Below, one piece after another: positions 45,463-53,214 of a stretch of 54,498 nt of DNA. The translations under genes were made by a program, and so were the position numbers. Location of the stretch: positions 1 to 54,498 of the forward strand of contig NZ_AMZN01000073.1 in assembly GCF_000331535.1 (NCBI RefSeq), given 5' to 3'. This stretch comes from Fulvivirga imtechensis AK7 (GTDB lineage: Bacteria > Bacteroidota > Bacteroidia > Cytophagales > Cyclobacteriaceae). How positions within the stretch are numbered: position 1 is the first letter of the stretch; each line of letters starts with the position of its first letter. Under the pieces are notes generated by a model. It searched no databases, had not been told where the DNA came from, and saw nothing but the letters and a program-made list of their open reading frames with translations.

Positions 45463-47669
45463 AAAAGCATTTGATTTTACTTGTAGTTATCTTCTTCAAG
45501 GTTGCCGGACTTTATGCTCAAATGGACAACCAGAATTTTCCTCCGCCACTAACACCCCCGGTGGTGAAAGCAGTGCAGGCCAAAGGAGAAATAAGGGTCG
45601 ATGGTAAGCTTGAAGAAGCAGACTGGCAAGGCGCCCCTCTCATAACCGATTTTTTTAAAATTGAGCCTCGTCAGGGCGGGGAGTATGATTACGTGACGAA
45701 CGTGCGCTTACTGTATGACCATAAGCATTTGTACGTAGGTGTTTTTTGTGCAGATTCTCTTGGGAAGAAGGGCATTCGTGTGCAGGATCTTAGAAGAGAT
45801 TTTACCTGGAAAGAGAATGATAATTTTGGCATTCAACTCGACCCTCAGAACCTGAAGCAATACTGCGTGTCCTTTCAAACTACGCCATATGGCAATCAGC
45901 GGGATCTGCAAAACTTCAACGACAACAACACGGATAATGATTGGAATGCACTCTGGTCAGTCAGAACGCACCAGACAGACTCAGGCTACTATGCCGAATT
46001 TGCTATTCCTTTTAAATCCATTCGGTACGAGCTGCCCGCAACGGCAGATTCCGTCACCTGGGGAATAACCTTTACACGGTTGGCGCGAAGAGATTATGAA
46101 CATACGGTTTTCCCCGCGATACCACAGTCATTTTCTCCCTATCGCATGACCTACGCGGCAAGTTTAAAGGGCCTTACAGTGCCGGAACCAAGCGCCAACG
46201 TGCGCGTAGAGCCCTACTTTTTGTATCAATATGAAGACAGGGAGACCAATGATGAGACTATTTCTGGTGGAGACGCAAAGATAGGAGGTGATGTGAAATG
46301 GGCAATCAACCCGCGATCCGTGCTGGATCTGACGTTTAATACGGATTTTGCTCAGGCAGATGTGGACAGAGCAGTCAATAACCTGGAGCGGTTCAATATA
46401 TTTTTCCCGGAGAGGAGGCAGTTTTTCCTGGAGAACTCAGGCATCTGGGCAGGGGCAGGAGACCCTTCCATTAAACCTTTTTTCAGCCGCACAATAGGTC
46501 TTCAGGGTAATTTTAATGCCGAGCCTGCCCGGATTGATGGCGGTGTGAGGTACACCATGCGTGATGATAACCGTTCTGTTGCCGGACTGTACATTCACCA
46601 GGCCCAGACCGATAACTCTCCGGCAGCCTCCTTCGGTGTGGCCAGGTACCTGCAGAATTACGGACGGGAAAATAATGTTGGTATTATGATTACTCATCGT
46701 CTGGATGAAAATTCATCAGAGCTGGGCATGCGCCAGAGCAACAATACCACTATAACTGTCGATGGTCTGATCAGGCCTAAAAATGAACTGACCATCTCCT
46801 ATTTGCTATCCGGGTCTAGAGATAATTCAAGCGATACACTCGGCCTGGCAGGTAAATTGTTTGCAGGATACTCGACCAATAAATTCTACCTGGGTTGGAT
46901 TACCAACTTTGTCAGTGAGGATTATAATCCTGATATGGGTTTTGTGTTTCAGAAGAATGTGATCAAACACAATCCGGGAGGCTACTTTATTTGGAGACCA
47001 AAGAATATTCCGTGGATACGGAGGTTTGATCCGGGCGCTTTTATTAACTACTACCATGATGCCGGCGATCCTGGAAATTTTCAACAGGCAAATATCTATC
47101 TGTTTCCCATATACCTGATCTTTACCAACGGCAGTTTCCTGGAATACGCTATCTATCCAACCTGGCAGAATATCAATTTTTATTTTGCACCACTTGGGAT
47201 ACCCATTGCTCAGGATGAGTACTACTATACAAGCCATCAGATCAACTACAATTCTGACCGGTCACGAAAACTGTCGGTATCCGGTAACATCAGTTGGGGT
47301 GGTTTTTATAACGGGAAAAAACTCACCGCCAATGGAGGAGTACGATTTGCGCCAGTACCACACCTGGCATTTACAGCAGATTATGAATTCAACAAGCTCA
47401 ATGAACTTGGGGAGATGCAGCAAAACCTGGAGACACACCTGACTACCCTTGGAGCACGTTTTGCACTCAACCCGAGGGTGCAACTCTCTGCATTTTATCA
47501 GTACAATTCATTCGATGAACAGGGGAGGTGGAATATACGTGGTAGCTGGGAGTACAGACCGTTGTCTTTCATTTATATCGTTTTTAACGACACCAGAATC
47601 CAGGGGTTGGAGCAACCTTTCAGGGAGCAGCAGTTGATCGGGAAGATCACTTTTTTGAAGCAGTTTTAG
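45459..47669 (+). CDS. DUF5916 outer membrane protein with CBM9-like N-terminal domain
   Basis: A 736-residue protein with a signal peptide (ending GLYAQ). A family-9 carbohydrate-binding-like sandwich covers about residues 40-200 (GEIRVDGKLEEADWQGAPLITDF, LYDHKHLYVGVFCADS, DNFGIQLDPQN). A large beta barrel follows (DUF5916): LDLTFNTDFAQADVDRAVNNLERF, FFPERRQFFLENSGIW, and the terminal LIGKITFLKQF ending in Phe. Such proteins occur widely in Bacteroidota, and their role is not settled. Being fused to this operon by a four-base overlap suggests passage or anchoring of the exported compound at the outer membrane. Confidence 0.85.
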   Translation: MKKHLILLVVIFFKVAGLYAQMDNQNFPPPLTPPVVKAVQAKGEIRVDGKLEEADWQGAPLITDFFKIEPRQGGEYDYVTNVRLLYDHKHLYVGVFCADSLGKKGIRVQDLRRDFTWKENDNFGIQLDPQNLKQYCVSFQTTPYGNQRDLQNFNDNNTDNDWNALWSVRTHQTDSGYYAEFAIPFKSIRYELPATADSVTWGITFTRLARRDYEHTVFPAIPQSFSPYRMTYAASLKGLTVPEPSANVRVEPYFLYQYEDRETNDETISGGDAKIGGDVKWAINPRSVLDLTFNTDFAQADVDRAVNNLERFNIFFPERRQFFLENSGIWAGAGDPSIKPFFSRTIGLQGNFNAEPARIDGGVRYTMRDDNRSVAGLYIHQAQTDNSPAASFGVARYLQNYGRENNVGIMITHRLDENSSELGMRQSNNTTITVDGLIRPKNELTISYLLSGSRDNSSDTLGLAGKLFAGYSTNKFYLGWITNFVSEDYNPDMGFVFQKNVIKHNPGGYFIWRPKNIPWIRRFDPGAFINYYHDAGDPGNFQQANIYLFPIYLIFTNGSFLEYAIYPTWQNINFYFAPLGIPIAQDEYYYTSHQINYNSDRSRKLSVSGNISWGGFYNGKKLTANGGVRFAPVPHLAFTADYEFNKLNELGEMQQNLETHLTTLGARFALNPRVQLSAFYQYNSFDEQGRWNIRGSWEYRPLSFIYIVFNDTRIQGLEQPFREQQLIGKITFLKQF

Positions 47670-49025
47670 ATGGCGGGTAGACCTGACCTGCTGAATGATA
47701 ACCTCTGGCGGATTGCGATGAGGCTTTCACCCCCGGGTATACTGGGGATGTTGATGATCTCTATTAATTCATTGATAGATTCCATTTATCTTGGCAACCT
47801 GGTTGGAGCGGATGCGTTTGCAGGGGTTAGTCTTTTATTTCCGCTTACCCTGGTCATATCAGCCGCTACCGGGTTAATAGCTGCCGGCTCAGGCTCTGTA
47901 TTGAGTCGTGCCATTGGGGCTGGCAATGTGGAAGTGCAGCGTAAAGTGATTCCCAACCTGCTGGCGCTTGCCCTGATTTTTTCTGTGGTATTAATGGCGG
48001 CCGGACTGTTATTTACAGACGGATTGGTAGCGTTGATGGGAGGCCAAGGAGAGGTGCTGGAGACCGGTAGAACGTATTTCGGAGCTTATGTATACAGCAT
48101 TTTCTTTAGCATCTACGGGCTGTCCGCCAACGGGCTGATCCGCGCGGAAGGGAAGGTAAAGGAAGCTATGAACTACACAATGATCAGTGTAGTGCTTAAC
48201 CTGTTGACAACACCATTGTTCATTACCGTTTTTTCTATGGGTGTGGCCGGTGCCGCGTGGAGCAGTGTATTGAGTATGGGCATATACAGCCTGCTCACTT
48301 CATGGTACTTTATCGGTGGGAGGTCGTCATTCAATACCGGACGCTTTGGCATACGTATTGAGCGAGCGATCATCAAAGATGTGATCAGCGTAGGCACCTC
48401 GTCCCTGTCTATGCAACTGTCCAATGTGGTGAGGCAGTTTTTTCTGTTCAGGCTTGTAGCTGCATATGGCACTAACCATGATATTGCATTTTTTGGTGCA
48501 GCATTCAGGCTGTTTACATTTGTATCGGTTCCTGCCATGGGGCTATTACAGCCGTTACAACCAGTTATTGGTATTAATTTTGGTGCAGGCAAGTGGCAAC
48601 GTTGCGGGGATACAATAAAAATATTTCGCCTGGGAGCTATTGGTCTGACATTATTGCTGTTAGCTCCAATAATTATTTTTCCTGAGGCAGTTGTATCCAT
48701 CATGATACCGGGTGAGAAGTTGCTTGAAGGTGAGTTGCACAACCTGCGGCTTATATTTCTGGCCATGCCCTGGCTCCCCATAGCGTCTACCGGTATTATA
48801 TTTTTTCAGGCTACCGGCAAGGGCTGGCTGGCTATCACCATGCCTGTAGCCCGTCAGCTTATATTGTTTGTGCCATTGGTTTTGCTGCTGTCATTGAAGG
48901 CAGGTATTGATGGTATTTACTATGCTTTGGCCATTGAAAATATGGCGTATGCCATCGTGGTACAGTTGCTTTTGAGAAAAGAGTTGAAAAAACTGAGCCC
49001 TATGACCGGTTTAAGCGCAGGGTGA
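47670..49025 (+). CDS. MATE family multidrug/metabolite exporter
   Basis: A 451-residue protein with 12 predicted helices in two MATE repeats: MLMISINSLIDSIYLGNLVGADAFAGVSLLFPLTLVISA and the later GLLQPLQPVIGINFGAGKWQR are family hallmarks. It is a Na+ or H+ driven exporter of organic compounds. It starts directly after the DUF5916 stop and is the last gene of the plus-strand operon. MATE proteins export several siderophores and natural products, so this is a candidate inner membrane exporter of the operon's product. Confidence 0.9.
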   Translation: MAGRPDLLNDNLWRIAMRLSPPGILGMLMISINSLIDSIYLGNLVGADAFAGVSLLFPLTLVISAATGLIAAGSGSVLSRAIGAGNVEVQRKVIPNLLALALIFSVVLMAAGLLFTDGLVALMGGQGEVLETGRTYFGAYVYSIFFSIYGLSANGLIRAEGKVKEAMNYTMISVVLNLLTTPLFITVFSMGVAGAAWSSVLSMGIYSLLTSWYFIGGRSSFNTGRFGIRIERAIIKDVISVGTSSLSMQLSNVVRQFFLFRLVAAYGTNHDIAFFGAAFRLFTFVSVPAMGLLQPLQPVIGINFGAGKWQRCGDTIKIFRLGAIGLTLLLLAPIIIFPEAVVSIMIPGEKLLEGELHNLRLIFLAMPWLPIASTGIIFFQATGKGWLAITMPVARQLILFVPLVLLLSLKAGIDGIYYALAIENMAYAIVVQLLLRKELKKLSPMTGLSAG

Positions 49026-49027
49026 GG

Positions 49028-49633
49028 TTATATTTTTCTGGCTACTACATGAAAGACGTGCCAGTATTTGGGTTGTCCTGAAATTAATTTACCCTGTTTT
49101 TCTACTTCCTCCAGGTGTTCTATTTCGAACCCTTCCAAAAGTTGATGCACCTCTTCTCGTGTGTGGAAAGTCATTTCAGGATTAGAACTCCACGAGTCGC
49201 GTACTCCGAAAAACTGGCCACTGAACCTGCCTCCCGGTAAAATAGCTTTGCAGATGACATTCCATAAATGATCAAACCGGGCAGGCGGGCAGAACGGAAG
49301 GCTGAAAGTGGCATTAACTAATTTACATGCAGGTAGAGTGTCTATTTCGGCAAAGTCGATACACCGGGTTTTCAGGTAGCTGCGTAATTCGGGTTCAACG
49401 AGCCTTTCCACGGTTACCAACGCCTGGCGCTCGCGGTCTATGGCAGTAACATGCCAGTGGTCTTGCAGCATGGCCAGGGTATCTATGCCATTGCCACACC
49501 CAAGGTCTAGAGATAGCTTTTCGGCATTGTTTGCATTTTCATGTTCAAAGGCCGCCAGTGCCAGAGACAGCATAGCGGCAGGTGGAGTCTTTTCGTTGAG
49601 GTGCTTGTAATGCCCGTTCCAGTTTTTAGCCAT
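49028..49633 (-). CDS. SAM-dependent methyltransferase (class I, TehB-like)
   Basis: A 201-residue Rossmann methyltransferase: SAM-binding motif LSLDLGCGNGIDTLAML, the acidic post-motif VTAIDRERQAL, CIDFAEIDTLP, and LPFCPPARFDHLW with GGRFSGQFFGVRDSW. It resembles small TehB/thiopurine-type enzymes. It starts three bases after the stop of the Fur-family gene on the same strand, so it is made with the regulator. Candidate tailoring enzyme for the operon's product or detoxification of a methylatable ligand; the substrate is unknown. Confidence 0.82.
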   Translation of the reverse strand: MAKNWNGHYKHLNEKTPPAAMLSLALAAFEHENANNAEKLSLDLGCGNGIDTLAMLQDHWHVTAIDRERQALVTVERLVEPELRSYLKTRCIDFAEIDTLPACKLVNATFSLPFCPPARFDHLWNVICKAILPGGRFSGQFFGVRDSWSSNPEMTFHTREEVHQLLEGFEIEHLEEVEKQGKLISGQPKYWHVFHVVARKI

Positions 49634-49636
49634 GGT

Positions 49637-50062
49637 TCAGGATTTACATTGTTTGCAAGTGCCTTTTAATGTGTAATTGACCCTGTCGATAGCGTAGCTA
49701 TTGGAGACTTTGACTTCCGGAACTTTTACATCTTTGAGACAATAGGTATGATGGCACTCATCGCAGGTAAAGTGTGCATGCATGTCGGTGTGTACTTCAT
49801 CAGGGCAACTGCTGCTGCACAGTGCATATTTTATACCCTGTACATCCTCTGACGCTTTATGCAGAATGCCGTGTTCTTCAAATGATGCCAGCGCTCTGTA
49901 CACCGTTACCCTGTCATGGTCTGATTTCATAAAGGCTTCAAGGTCGCTGGCCGACAAGGCAAAATCGTATTTAAGAAATAACTGCAGCATCTCCAGTCTG
50001 ATGGGAGTTCTCTTTAACCCATGCGATCTTAAAAGGTCTTCTACAATCCTGGTGTTCTCCAT
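49637..50062 (-). CDS. Fur-family metalloregulator, probable Zur
   Basis: A 141-residue regulator: winged-helix N-terminal half (LLRSHGLKRTPIRLEMLQLF, DLEAFMKSDHDRVTVYRALASFEEHGILHK), then the metal-sensing HTDMHAHFTCDECHHTYCL with H-x-H and CxxC, and the C-terminal CKQC that completes the structural Cys4 zinc site. The family represses uptake genes when its metal is bound. Zinc is favoured because the neighbours are a COG0523 GTPase and a His-rich permease, both typical Zur targets; iron or peroxide sensing cannot be excluded. It is the natural candidate to bind the TGCAAC-N3-GTTGCA operators of this window. Confidence 0.85.
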   Translation of the reverse strand: MENTRIVEDLLRSHGLKRTPIRLEMLQLFLKYDFALSASDLEAFMKSDHDRVTVYRALASFEEHGILHKASEDVQGIKYALCSSSCPDEVHTDMHAHFTCDECHHTYCLKDVKVPEVKVSNSYAIDRVNYTLKGTCKQCKS

Positions 50063-50187
50063 TATATTCTATTGATGTTTCATGCCAGAACACAATGTCT
50101 GTTAAATCAGTTTTCATACAATCAGCTAATATAGGATTTATTTTAGAACAAGAGCAAAATGCATAGCTGGTCATTTGATGCAACACC

Positions 50188-50613
50188 CTAATAAACCGTG
50201 GCATCTTCCAGAATATAATTGCATTGATAGATGTCGTCCCGGTTCAGTTTCAGGCGACCTTTGATAGTAACTATCTGGTCCATTCTGAACTTCGGATGAT
50301 CTGGCCGTAGCTTTAATTCAACGATAGATTCAGGGCCTCCGTTGCCGCAAAAAAAGCAGGAAGCATACGGGTATTTCGAGAGGATGTATATATTTTCTTT
50401 AGGATTGATGGGCAGCATATATCCTTTGATATAAACTTCCTGACCGTCCAAATCCTTTACTGTAGGGCCGAAATGAGGATAGTAATAATATGCCTCCACC
50501 TCTTCGCTATACTTGTCTGTGAATTTCACATCACCAAGTGTTTTCCAGGTGATTTCTGTCTGAGCCGAAGCCATACTGGCAGTCAGCATACAAATAATAA
50601 ATGATCTAAGCAT
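50188..50613 (-). CDS. Small secreted protein (DUF3299-like) of the zinc ABC operon
   Basis: A 141-residue protein with a signal peptide (ending ASMASAQ). The body has WKTLGDVKF, GPTVKDLDGQEVYIKGYMLPI, PYASCFFCGNGGPESIVELKL and a final OB-like strand set (QIVTIKGRLKLNRDD). It resembles DUF3299 proteins that accompany zinc ABC transporters such as V. cholerae Zrg; assignment is by recall of the family pattern. The CFFC pair is a plausible metal or redox site. It overlaps the FtsX-type permease gene by eight bases. Confidence 0.7.
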   Translation of the reverse strand: MLRSFIICMLTASMASAQTEITWKTLGDVKFTDKYSEEVEAYYYYPHFGPTVKDLDGQEVYIKGYMLPINPKENIYILSKYPYASCFFCGNGGPESIVELKLRPDHPKFRMDQIVTIKGRLKLNRDDIYQCNYILEDATVY

Positions 50614-51847
50614 CGGCTAATGTTTTTGAAATATTAATGTGGAAAGCCTGTATTGCCGGAATCAGTGCTGCTATCAGTCCTATAGCGCATGAGATAAATA
50701 ACAGGACCCATTCTTCAGGAAGAAATTTCCAACCCGGCAATTTGAAGTGATAGCTGTTCTCCACCGTTGAAGATAAAAGCCATAAACCTGTTCGGCTGAT
50801 CAGCAAACCGCACAGAAAACCCAATCCTGTTAGTAACAGGGCTTCCTGCACAACCAGCCACACCACCTGCCATCTTGATGCTCCATAGGCACGCATCAGG
50901 GCCATTTCATATTTGCGGTTTTTCAGGGTATTCCACAAGCTGACAAACATACTTAACCCCGATATGGCAATAATAGACATAGCGATGACATTCAGTGTAT
51001 CTATGCCTATGCCCATCAGGCCGAATAGCCGGTTGAGTTCATAGGTGGGAACAGATGCCTGCATGCTGGTGCGCTCGTTTACCAACCGGGGAAGCTGTAC
51101 TAACCCCAATGGACTTCTGAAAGTTACCAGCATAGCTGTAATTTCACGATCAGACATTGATTCATGGTGCTCATCCGGGTGCTGTGAGTGACTTGCTTCA
51201 TCATCGTGATCGTGGTGCAGTTCATTGTCCCCATCGTGATGTACATCCCACACACTTTCCAGCGAGGTCAGGATCAGGTGATCCATTACCGAGTGGGTAT
51301 GGTCAAAAACGCCAACTACCAGATACGGATGGTCTTGATGATACTCTCCGCCTTCACCAAGCCCATGGGTTCCGGTGAAAGTGTCGCCAGGCTTCAGTTG
51401 AAGTTTTGAAGCTACAACTGCACCTACGGTTACTTCAAAAGGGTTCTTCCATAAAGTGCCACGGGCAAGTTTAGCGTTATATTTTTCCGGATATTCATGA
51501 GTAGTACCGACTATACGATAGCCCTCATGGCTGTCTCCGTAGGAGAGGGGAATACCTGAAGCCACCAGCCGGTGTTGCCTTATTTTTTCCGCTTCGGCAA
51601 GGGAGATGTTGCCTGTGGGCATATCTATATGGTATACAGCAGAAAGGATCAGTTGAAGGGGGCTGCCTTTCGCACCTACCACCATGTCTATACCATTAAT
51701 GTTATTCTCCATTTGTTCGCGTGCGAGCTTATTGACGTGTAGCAGCAGAGAGATAATACCTGTACCCACCGTAAGCAAGATAAGGCTCAGTGTGGCTGAC
51801 AGGGGACTGGCAATAATGTTTTTTAAGCTTAGTTTAAATATGTTCAT
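50606..51847 (-). CDS. FtsX/MacB-type ABC permease with His-rich periplasmic loop, zinc uptake candidate
   Basis: A 413-residue permease: one N-terminal helix (about 18-37), a periplasmic domain of about 240 residues, then three helices from about 280 with the FtsX motif NRKYEMALMRAYGASRWQVVWLV. The periplasmic domain has nine His in residues 203-228 (VHHDGDNELHHDHDDEASH then PDEHHES), and further His at 161-190. Such a loop is typical of zinc-handling membrane proteins. It overlaps the ATPase gene upstream by 14 bases, forming one zinc transport operon with the small secreted protein and the regulator. Confidence 0.85.
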   Translation of the reverse strand: MNIFKLSLKNIIASPLSATLSLILLTVGTGIISLLLHVNKLAREQMENNINGIDMVVGAKGSPLQLILSAVYHIDMPTGNISLAEAEKIRQHRLVASGIPLSYGDSHEGYRIVGTTHEYPEKYNAKLARGTLWKNPFEVTVGAVVASKLQLKPGDTFTGTHGLGEGGEYHQDHPYLVVGVFDHTHSVMDHLILTSLESVWDVHHDGDNELHHDHDDEASHSQHPDEHHESMSDREITAMLVTFRSPLGLVQLPRLVNERTSMQASVPTYELNRLFGLMGIGIDTLNVIAMSIIAISGLSMFVSLWNTLKNRKYEMALMRAYGASRWQVVWLVVQEALLLTGLGFLCGLLISRTGLWLLSSTVENSYHFKLPGWKFLPEEWVLLFISCAIGLIAALIPAIQAFHINISKTLADA

Positions 51848-52513
51848 ACCAGCCTGCTTGTTGGAGGGGTGAAGTAATATTGATATCCGACAACTCCAGT
51901 GAGTTGTGAAAAACCTCTTTTAACCGCTTATCATGGGTGATTACTACAAGCATAGCCCCTGTGAGAGATGCCTGTTCATGGAGTAGGTCAGATACCACTT
52001 TGCAGTTTTTATCATCCAGGCTGGAAGTAGGTTCATCCGCCAGGATGAGCCGGGGCTGGTTGATCAGCGCCAGCGCTATGGCTGCGCGTTGCTGCTCTCC
52101 CTGGCTTAAATGATGAGGCTTTTGTTGCTGTTGTTGAGCAATGCCTAACCTTTCAAGTACTTCTGCTGTTCGCGTACCATCTTGTTTTTTATTGGCCAGA
52201 TGCTGCGCCAGGTGCAAGTTTTCTTTCAGCGTTAGTGAATGAATGAAGCGGGGCCGCTGCAATATTACACCTATATTTTGTCCGCGAAAACGGTCAGTTT
52301 TCCAGAGGGTAGCAGAGCTATGTCCGTTCCGTACAATTCTACCGATCCCGATAAGGGTCTCAGCATGCCCGCAAGCAGGTGCAACAATGTTGTTTTGCCT
52401 ATGCCAGAGGCTCCAAGTATTAACAAGTTTTCTTTGTACTGTAGCTCCAGATCCGGGAAGTAAAATTTTCGGCTGTGGCTGTAAGTAAATTGTAAGGAAT
52501 TAGTTTTCAGCAT
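51834..52513 (-). pseudogene. ABC transporter ATPase of the zinc system, interrupted by a one-base frameshift
   Basis: Two pieces of one ABC ATPase lie in different frames. The N-terminal piece (ATG at 52513) has Walker A GASGIGKTTLL and runs into a stop at 52271 after KLTVFADKI. The other frame gives the expected continuation FRGQNIGVILQRPRFIHSL (Q-loop), the signature LSQGEQQR, Walker B LILADEPTSSLDD and the switch His in VITHD. The frames join if the minus-strand T run at 52290-52287 had five T instead of four. Restored length is about 226 residues, normal for the family. It is a sequencing or assembly error, a recent mutation, or a -1 frameshift; a slippery heptamer is not obvious. The first start is 39 bases from operator D. 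Confidence 0.85.
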
Positions 52514-52528
52514 ACTGTCTTTTTTTAG

Positions 52529-52559
52529 CAAACATAATTAATGGTATTTATAAATGCAA
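52529..52559 (-). promoter_or_regulatory. Minus-strand promoter of the zinc ABC operon
   Basis: On the minus strand TTG at 52559-52557, 20 bases, then TATGTTTG at 52536-52529. The -33 TTG lies inside operator D. Predicted start of transcription is around 52523, about ten bases from the ATPase ATG at 52513. Confidence 0.65.
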
Positions 52560-52572
52560 CAATGTTGCATTT
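52552..52572. promoter_or_regulatory. Fur/Zur-type operator D, perfect 21-bp palindrome
   Basis: Ten base pairs on either side of a central A are perfectly symmetric; the core is TGCAACA-A-TGTTGCA (52555-52569), extended by AAA and TTT. It lies between the divergent zinc ABC operon and the MerC/COG0523 genes, and supplies the -33 TTG for both promoters. It is the best match of the motif in the window. Confidence 0.85.
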
Positions 52573-52594
52573 GAAGTAAATCTCTTTATATTTG
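52565..52594 (+). promoter_or_regulatory. Plus-strand promoter of the MerC/COG0523 genes
   Basis: TTG at 52565-52567, 19 bases, then TATATTTG at 52587-52594, a full match to the Bacteroidota consensus. The -33 element is in operator D. Transcription should start near 52600, giving a leader of about 170 bases. Confidence 0.72.
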
Positions 52595-52661
52595 CAATCA
52601 GATGTTCGGTTGCTGGTCCCTTGTCGACCGGCTGGTGGGAAAGGTGTTGGTGTCTGATTGA
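52595..52661 (+). other. Structured leader with a possible 19-residue upstream ORF
   Basis: CAATCAGA (52595-52602) and TCTGATTG (52653-52660) are perfectly complementary, and inside them GCTGGTC (52612-52618) pairs with GACCGGC (52626-52632). An ATG at 52602 opens a 19-codon frame (MFGCWSLVDRLVGKVLVSD) ending at 52661. It does not match a riboswitch family I know. Confidence 0.4.
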
Positions 52662-52687
52662 TTCGTACCACCATTAACCACTGAAGA

Positions 52688-52771
52688 ACCGAAAACCGAA
52701 AACCGAAAACCGAAAACTGAAAACTGAAAACTGAAAACTGAGAACTGAGAACTGAGAACTGAGAACTGAAA
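52688..52771 (+). repeat. Tandem heptamer tract abutting a start codon
   Basis: Twelve in-phase 7-bp units: ACCGAAA four times (52688-52715), ACTGAAA three times (52716-52736), ACTGAGA four times (52737-52764) and ACTGAAA once (52765-52771). The tract ends two bases before the ATG of the MerC-domain gene and lies within its 5' leader. Blocks of variants suggest expansion by slippage. Confidence 0.9.
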
Positions 52772-52773
52772 AA

Positions 52774-53214
52774 ATGAAAGAACTAATAAGTAAGATCAAC
52801 CCCGACATTGTAGGTTTTATTACCTCAATGTTGTGCGCCATTCATTGTGCTATACTTCCTTTTCTGCTCACGCTTGCACCGTTGGCGGGCCTTGGTTTTC
52901 TTGATAATTCTTATGTTGAGTACGGCACCATTGCAGCCAGTTTTTTGATTGCTTCTTACGCATTAGTTCATGGGTATCGCAACCATCACCGAAAAGCTTT
53001 GGCGCTTGTAGTGGTGTCAATTGGGTTTGCATTAATCGGAGTAGGACACCGGCTCCCCATGGAGTGGGCCGAACCGGTATTTAATACGGTAGGGGCGTTA
53101 ACAGTAGCAGTGGCTCACTTTATTAACTGGAAGCATATCCGTCAGTCAGCTATACAATATCCCGAGTGCCTTCATGAAAATAAACTTCCTGAAAATGATG
53201 CTAAAAAGAGCTAA
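52774..53214 (+). CDS. MerC domain-containing small membrane protein
   Basis: A 146-residue protein with four predicted helices. SMLCAIHCAILPFLLTLAPLAGLGF is the MerC signature with its Cys-Ala-x-His-Cys metal-binding helix, then YVEYGTIAASFLIASYALVHGYRNHHRK. MerC-type proteins move metal ions across the inner membrane; those near COG0523 genes and Zur sites are thought to handle zinc. The heptamer tract ends just before its start, and the gene overlaps the GTPase gene that follows. Confidence 0.88.
   Translation: MKELISKINPDIVGFITSMLCAIHCAILPFLLTLAPLAGLGFLDNSYVEYGTIAASFLIASYALVHGYRNHHRKALALVVVSIGFALIGVGHRLPMEWAEPVFNTVGALTVAVAHFINWKHIRQSAIQYPECLHENKLPENDAKKS

Noticed and set aside
48591-48604. 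GGCAACGTTGC palindrome resembling the Fur/Zur operator
   Set aside because: It lies inside the MATE coding sequence, the half-sites touch without the three-base centre seen in all four operators, and no promoter is nearby.
48173-48781. 202-residue frame antisense to the MATE exporter
   Set aside because: Mirror of a clear MATE gene without recognisable domain or its own promoter.
50168-50182. GATGCAACACC half operator upstream of the Fur-family gene
   Set aside because: Only one half-site is present and no Bacteroidota -7 box is at a sensible distance. Autoregulation cannot be claimed from it.
52595-52660. Cobalamin or other known riboswitch
   Set aside because: The conserved cobalamin-box bases and usual junction are missing; only simple stems are visible.
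52688-52771. Tandem repeats as a CRISPR array
   Set aside because: Units are 7 bp with no spacers and no cas genes nearby, so this is a simple tandem repeat.
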